A DNA stretch of 33,359 nt from Deltaproteobacteria bacterium (GTDB lineage Bacteria; Desulfobacterota; Desulfobacteria; Desulfobacterales; ETH-SRB1). Location of the stretch: the NCBI GenBank assembly GCA_030272815.1, contig JAJSZT010000039.1, positions 1 to 33,359 of the forward strand, read 5' to 3'. Both the position numbers and the translations under genes were made by a program. The notes under the pieces were generated by a model that made no database searches, was not told the origin of the DNA, and saw only the letters and a program-made list of their open reading frames with translations. Positions 31,328-33,359 of the stretch are shown piece by piece. Positions within the stretch are counted from its first letter, which is position 1; the number at the start of each line of letters is the position of its first letter.

Positions 31328-32665
31328 TCATGCAACCATGCGTAGCAGCGTGTCAATGAAATATTTTTTCAAGGATTTGGGGTGACTATGGCAAACAGCA
31401 TCAAAATCCTCACTCAATGCGGCTTTAGTAATGATATGCCGAAGGTCAGAGAAGGCAAAACTGTTACGACCTCTGACTTTATGCCTACGTTCTGGGGTGT
31501 TTTCAAGACGTGCACCATAAATCCAAATAATAGTAGTAGCCATCATTGAAAAATTAATGTGAGTTATGACAGCATGAGCATTACGAGTTTGGCTCTTACT
31601 GCTGCCTATCTCCTGCTTGATTTCTTTGAACCCGGATTCTATTTTCCATCTGGCCCCATAATACTCAATAATCTGTTTAATTGACAGATCCAGGTCAGTG
31701 GAAAATAGTGCAACCCATTGGGTTTTGCGAAATACCCATACTACCCTGACAGGACACTTGAGTGTTTTTAGCATGACCACTGTTGAATAAATCATGACAT
31801 CACGATAATCTCCATAAAGAAATACCCGAAGTTTCGATGCTTGTGCTTTGAACGTAGCTGCCATTTCAGCACAGGTGCCCAATCGATTTCCATATTTGCG
31901 TGGTCTGCCAGGTTGTCCTGGTAGCTTTTGGGGTAGCATAGAATATAGCACAATATTGGAGCGTAATCGTGAGAGCAAATTAAATAAGTTGCCAATACGT
32001 TTTCGAGCAGGTTTGAACAACCCATTGTTGCCAAACCAACTATCACAAGTACACAAAATTTTAACCCCATCAAAGTGATGAGCCAATTGAGCCAACATAT
32101 CGGCCGCTTGCTCTAGTTTTGTTTTGAAGGAAGGTGTTTTTCCGGAAATATTCATGTTGTCTAATTTTGAGCTAATGGCATTTTGCGGCAGATAAAATCT
32201 ATGTGCAAGAGGCAGACACGCCCAGCGTCCCTTTATGGATTTGAGCAAACCAACGAGAACCACATTTTGTGCCCAAGGGTACTTGGTCTGATTTGACTTG
32301 GCGGCATGGTCAAAAATGTGCGAACAACCAAAGATTTTTTTACCGGTCTTGGGGTTGATAAAATCATCAAGGGCAACCAGCAATCGTCCATCAGTTAGAG
32401 GTTCTGGAATATTATTCCATAATTTTGACCAGAGTTTATCCCAGGGCAGCTTGGTTGATGCCATGAACGTATAGAATTTGCGCTTATTGATATCAATTCC
32501 AAAAAAAGCATGCATACAGCGAAAAATGTTCGATGAGATAGAACTGGTAAAAGGGATAATGAATGAAAGCAGAGCATAGACGAACCACCTACTGCGTTGG
32601 TTGCCAAGTTTACTGGATGAAAATTCATTCTGAAGTGGTTTGAGAATATCGTGTAAAATAAACAT
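31328..32665 (-). CDS. IS4-type DDE transposase
   Basis: A 445-aa transposase. Candidate catalytic residues are D100/D101 in VALDDF, D208 in CDSWFG and E343 in RWKIESGFKEIK. Residues Y336, R339, E343 and K350 fit exactly the Y-(2)-R-(3)-E-(6)-K signature of the IS4 superfamily. The long beta-strand-rich region between the second Asp and the Glu also fits. ATG 32665 has AAGGAG upstream on the minus strand. It is the only gene of the element. I cannot assign the IS subgroup; a 7-bp target duplication would suit only some IS4 branches. Confidence 0.88.
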   Translation of the reverse strand: MFILHDILKPLQNEFSSSKLGNQRSRWFVYALLSFIIPFTSSISSNIFRCMHAFFGIDINKRKFYTFMASTKLPWDKLWSKLWNNIPEPLTDGRLLVALDDFINPKTGKKIFGCSHIFDHAAKSNQTKYPWAQNVVLVGLLKSIKGRWACLPLAHRFYLPQNAISSKLDNMNISGKTPSFKTKLEQAADMLAQLAHHFDGVKILCTCDSWFGNNGLFKPARKRIGNLFNLLSRLRSNIVLYSMLPQKLPGQPGRPRKYGNRLGTCAEMAATFKAQASKLRVFLYGDYRDVMIYSTVVMLKTLKCPVRVVWVFRKTQWVALFSTDLDLSIKQIIEYYGARWKIESGFKEIKQEIGSSKSQTRNAHAVITHINFSMMATTIIWIYGARLENTPERRHKVRGRNSFAFSDLRHIITKAALSEDFDAVCHSHPKSLKKYFIDTLLRMVA

Positions 32666-32713
32666 GAGATTTCACTCCTTTTAGGGTTAATTTCAGCAGG
32701 TTATCTGCTATAA

Positions 32714-32742
32714 TGTATACCACAAAAAGGTGTGTGTCGCAA
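32714..32742 (-). promoter_or_regulatory. Transposase promoter
   Basis: On the minus strand TTGCGA (32737-32742) and TATACA (32714-32719) are separated by 17 nt. They lie about 50 bp upstream of the transposase ATG and inside the element, so the transposase carries its own promoter. Confidence 0.55.
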
Positions 32743-32781
32743 GCGGTAAAATGATATAACTTAGTGAAATAACAATAGATA

Positions 32782-32816
32782 TTGGCATAAAAATTGAAAT
32801 TCAATTTTCATGCCAA
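32782..32816. repeat. 17-bp hairpin inside the insertion sequence, upstream of its promoter
   Basis: The arms 32782-32798 and 32800-32816 are complementary with one mismatch and a single central base. It lies between the right end of the element and the transposase promoter, on the path of any transcription entering from outside. Many IS elements have a similar structure that blocks read-through into the transposase; here this is inferred. Confidence 0.65.
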
Positions 32817-32883
32817 TTGGTGATTTTTTAGATAAATAATTTGTATGATCTTTAAACTTTCGTAAAAAACGGTGAAACTTTAG

Positions 32884-32890
32884 ATTATAT
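32884..32890. repeat. Target-site duplication, right copy (ATTATAT)
   Basis: Same 7 bp as 31290-31296, directly after the right inverted end. Confidence 0.65.
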
Positions 32891-32942
32891 TAAAGGCGAT
32901 TAGTTGAATATTATCCTTATATTATTATCAACGGACTGATAT

Positions 32943-33359
32943 ATGCCGAATGAAAATCTAACCTCAAAAAAACTCCCCTCAAGCATACTGAATTACTTTG
33001 CAGCCTTTACAGAAACAAAGTTTAATTTCAGAACGCTTATTAATTACCGCTGGACAAATGATGAACTTACTCTTGATTTATCATTATTCCAAAATTTTCA
33101 AAAAAAATTACTGAAAATAATAAAATCGGAAAATAATAAATCTATTATCGTCAAAAGCAACGAATTTACTTTGTCGCTTTTGGGAAATGATATCCAGATT
33201 GAAATAGAAAAAGCTCTTTCTAATGCGTTTGGCCAGGACTACCTGAAAACATGTGTAGAACAAGAGCTGAACAGAATAATTGAACATGATAAAATTCTTA
33301 TCGCTTCAGATGAGGGCGCACAGCATTCTGATACAAGTGAGCATGCGGAAGTTGATGAA
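32943..33359 (+). CDS. Unrecognised protein, 5' part only (runs off the window)
   Basis: An open frame of 139 codons from ATG 32943 to the window end without a stop. The start reads MPNENLTSKKLPSSILNYF and continues FRTLINYRWTNDELTLDLSLF, then a Lys/Asn-rich helical part (LLKIIKSENNKSIIVKSN) and EQELNRIIEHDKILIASDEG. It is soluble-looking, with no signal peptide or membrane segment. I recognise no family. The insertion sequence ends 59 bp upstream, so its native promoter may have been displaced. No good ribosome-binding site precedes the ATG. Confidence 0.6.
   Translation, partial: MPNENLTSKKLPSSILNYFAAFTETKFNFRTLINYRWTNDELTLDLSLFQNFQKKLLKIIKSENNKSIIVKSNEFTLSLLGNDIQIEIEKALSNAFGQDYLKTCVEQELNRIIEHDKILIASDEGAQHSDTSEHAEVDE

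Larger units (their letters stand above)
31297..32883. mobile_element. Complete IS4-superfamily insertion sequence (1587 bp)
   Basis: Inverted ends CTGAAGTTTCACCG (31297-31310) and CGGTGAAACTTTAG (32870-32883) agree at 13 of 14 positions. One intact transposase gene fills most of the element. A 7-bp duplication flanks it. It looks recently active or at least undamaged. It lies just before the unidentified gene at 32943. Confidence 0.8.

Overview
This is a bacterial chromosome segment of low to moderate G+C. It most resembles an anaerobic, sulfate-reducer-like Desulfobacterota (Deltaproteobacteria). That assignment is inference from gene content: precorrin-2 dehydrogenase beside a HemX/CcsB-type protein and glutamyl-tRNA reductase (siroheme/heme supply), an oxygen-labile class I fumarase, an MJ0042/DUF3426 zinc-ribbon protein, a PurD-PurE fusion, and spacers filled with short-period palindromic repeats. 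No rRNA or other taxonomic marker is present.

Layout. Positions 1-11541 are mostly minus strand: tRNA-Leu with its own promoter and terminator; a purDE-tsaC operon bracketed by two copies of a CGCAGAG-type palindromic element; an operon of a SHOCT membrane protein, D-Ala-D-Ala ligase and a RimK-like ATP-grasp protein; a DUF1992 protein; a relic of a GxxExxY gene; tRNA-Met; then DUF3426, hpt, a CbpA-type DnaJ and mnmG. Positions 11678-18838 are plus strand: a YhcC-type radical SAM protein, a DHH phosphoesterase plus MBL hydrolase pair, the siroheme/heme set (precorrin-2 dehydrogenase, CcsB/HemX, HemA), then fabD.

From about 18840 to 27300 the window is accessory. It holds a long perfect hairpin, a relic of an AAA-ATPase, a PrmA-like methyltransferase, an AbiEi-like/nucleotidyltransferase pair with a dyad operator, a glycan module (one GT4 glycosyltransferase and three tandem GH130 proteins), and a MazEF-type toxin-antitoxin pair. 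About 49 bp of the 3' end of the methyltransferase gene is repeated directly at 26591-26639, so the AbiE-like plus GT4/GH130 block is bracketed by direct repeats, as an integrated island would be. The glycan module has no signal peptides or transporters and could turn over an intracellular beta-mannoside reserve by phosphorolysis; this is inference.

Positions 27357-30926 return to housekeeping genes: a UvrD/Rep helicase and class I fumarase. A complete IS4-type insertion sequence follows (31297-32883, 14-bp inverted ends, apparent 7-bp target duplication). The window ends inside an unrecognised gene.

The most unusual large-scale feature is the spacers. At least ten gaps carry different repeat families, almost all built as degenerate tandem words of 7-9 nt that fold into hairpins. 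Several supply start or stop codons of neighbouring genes.
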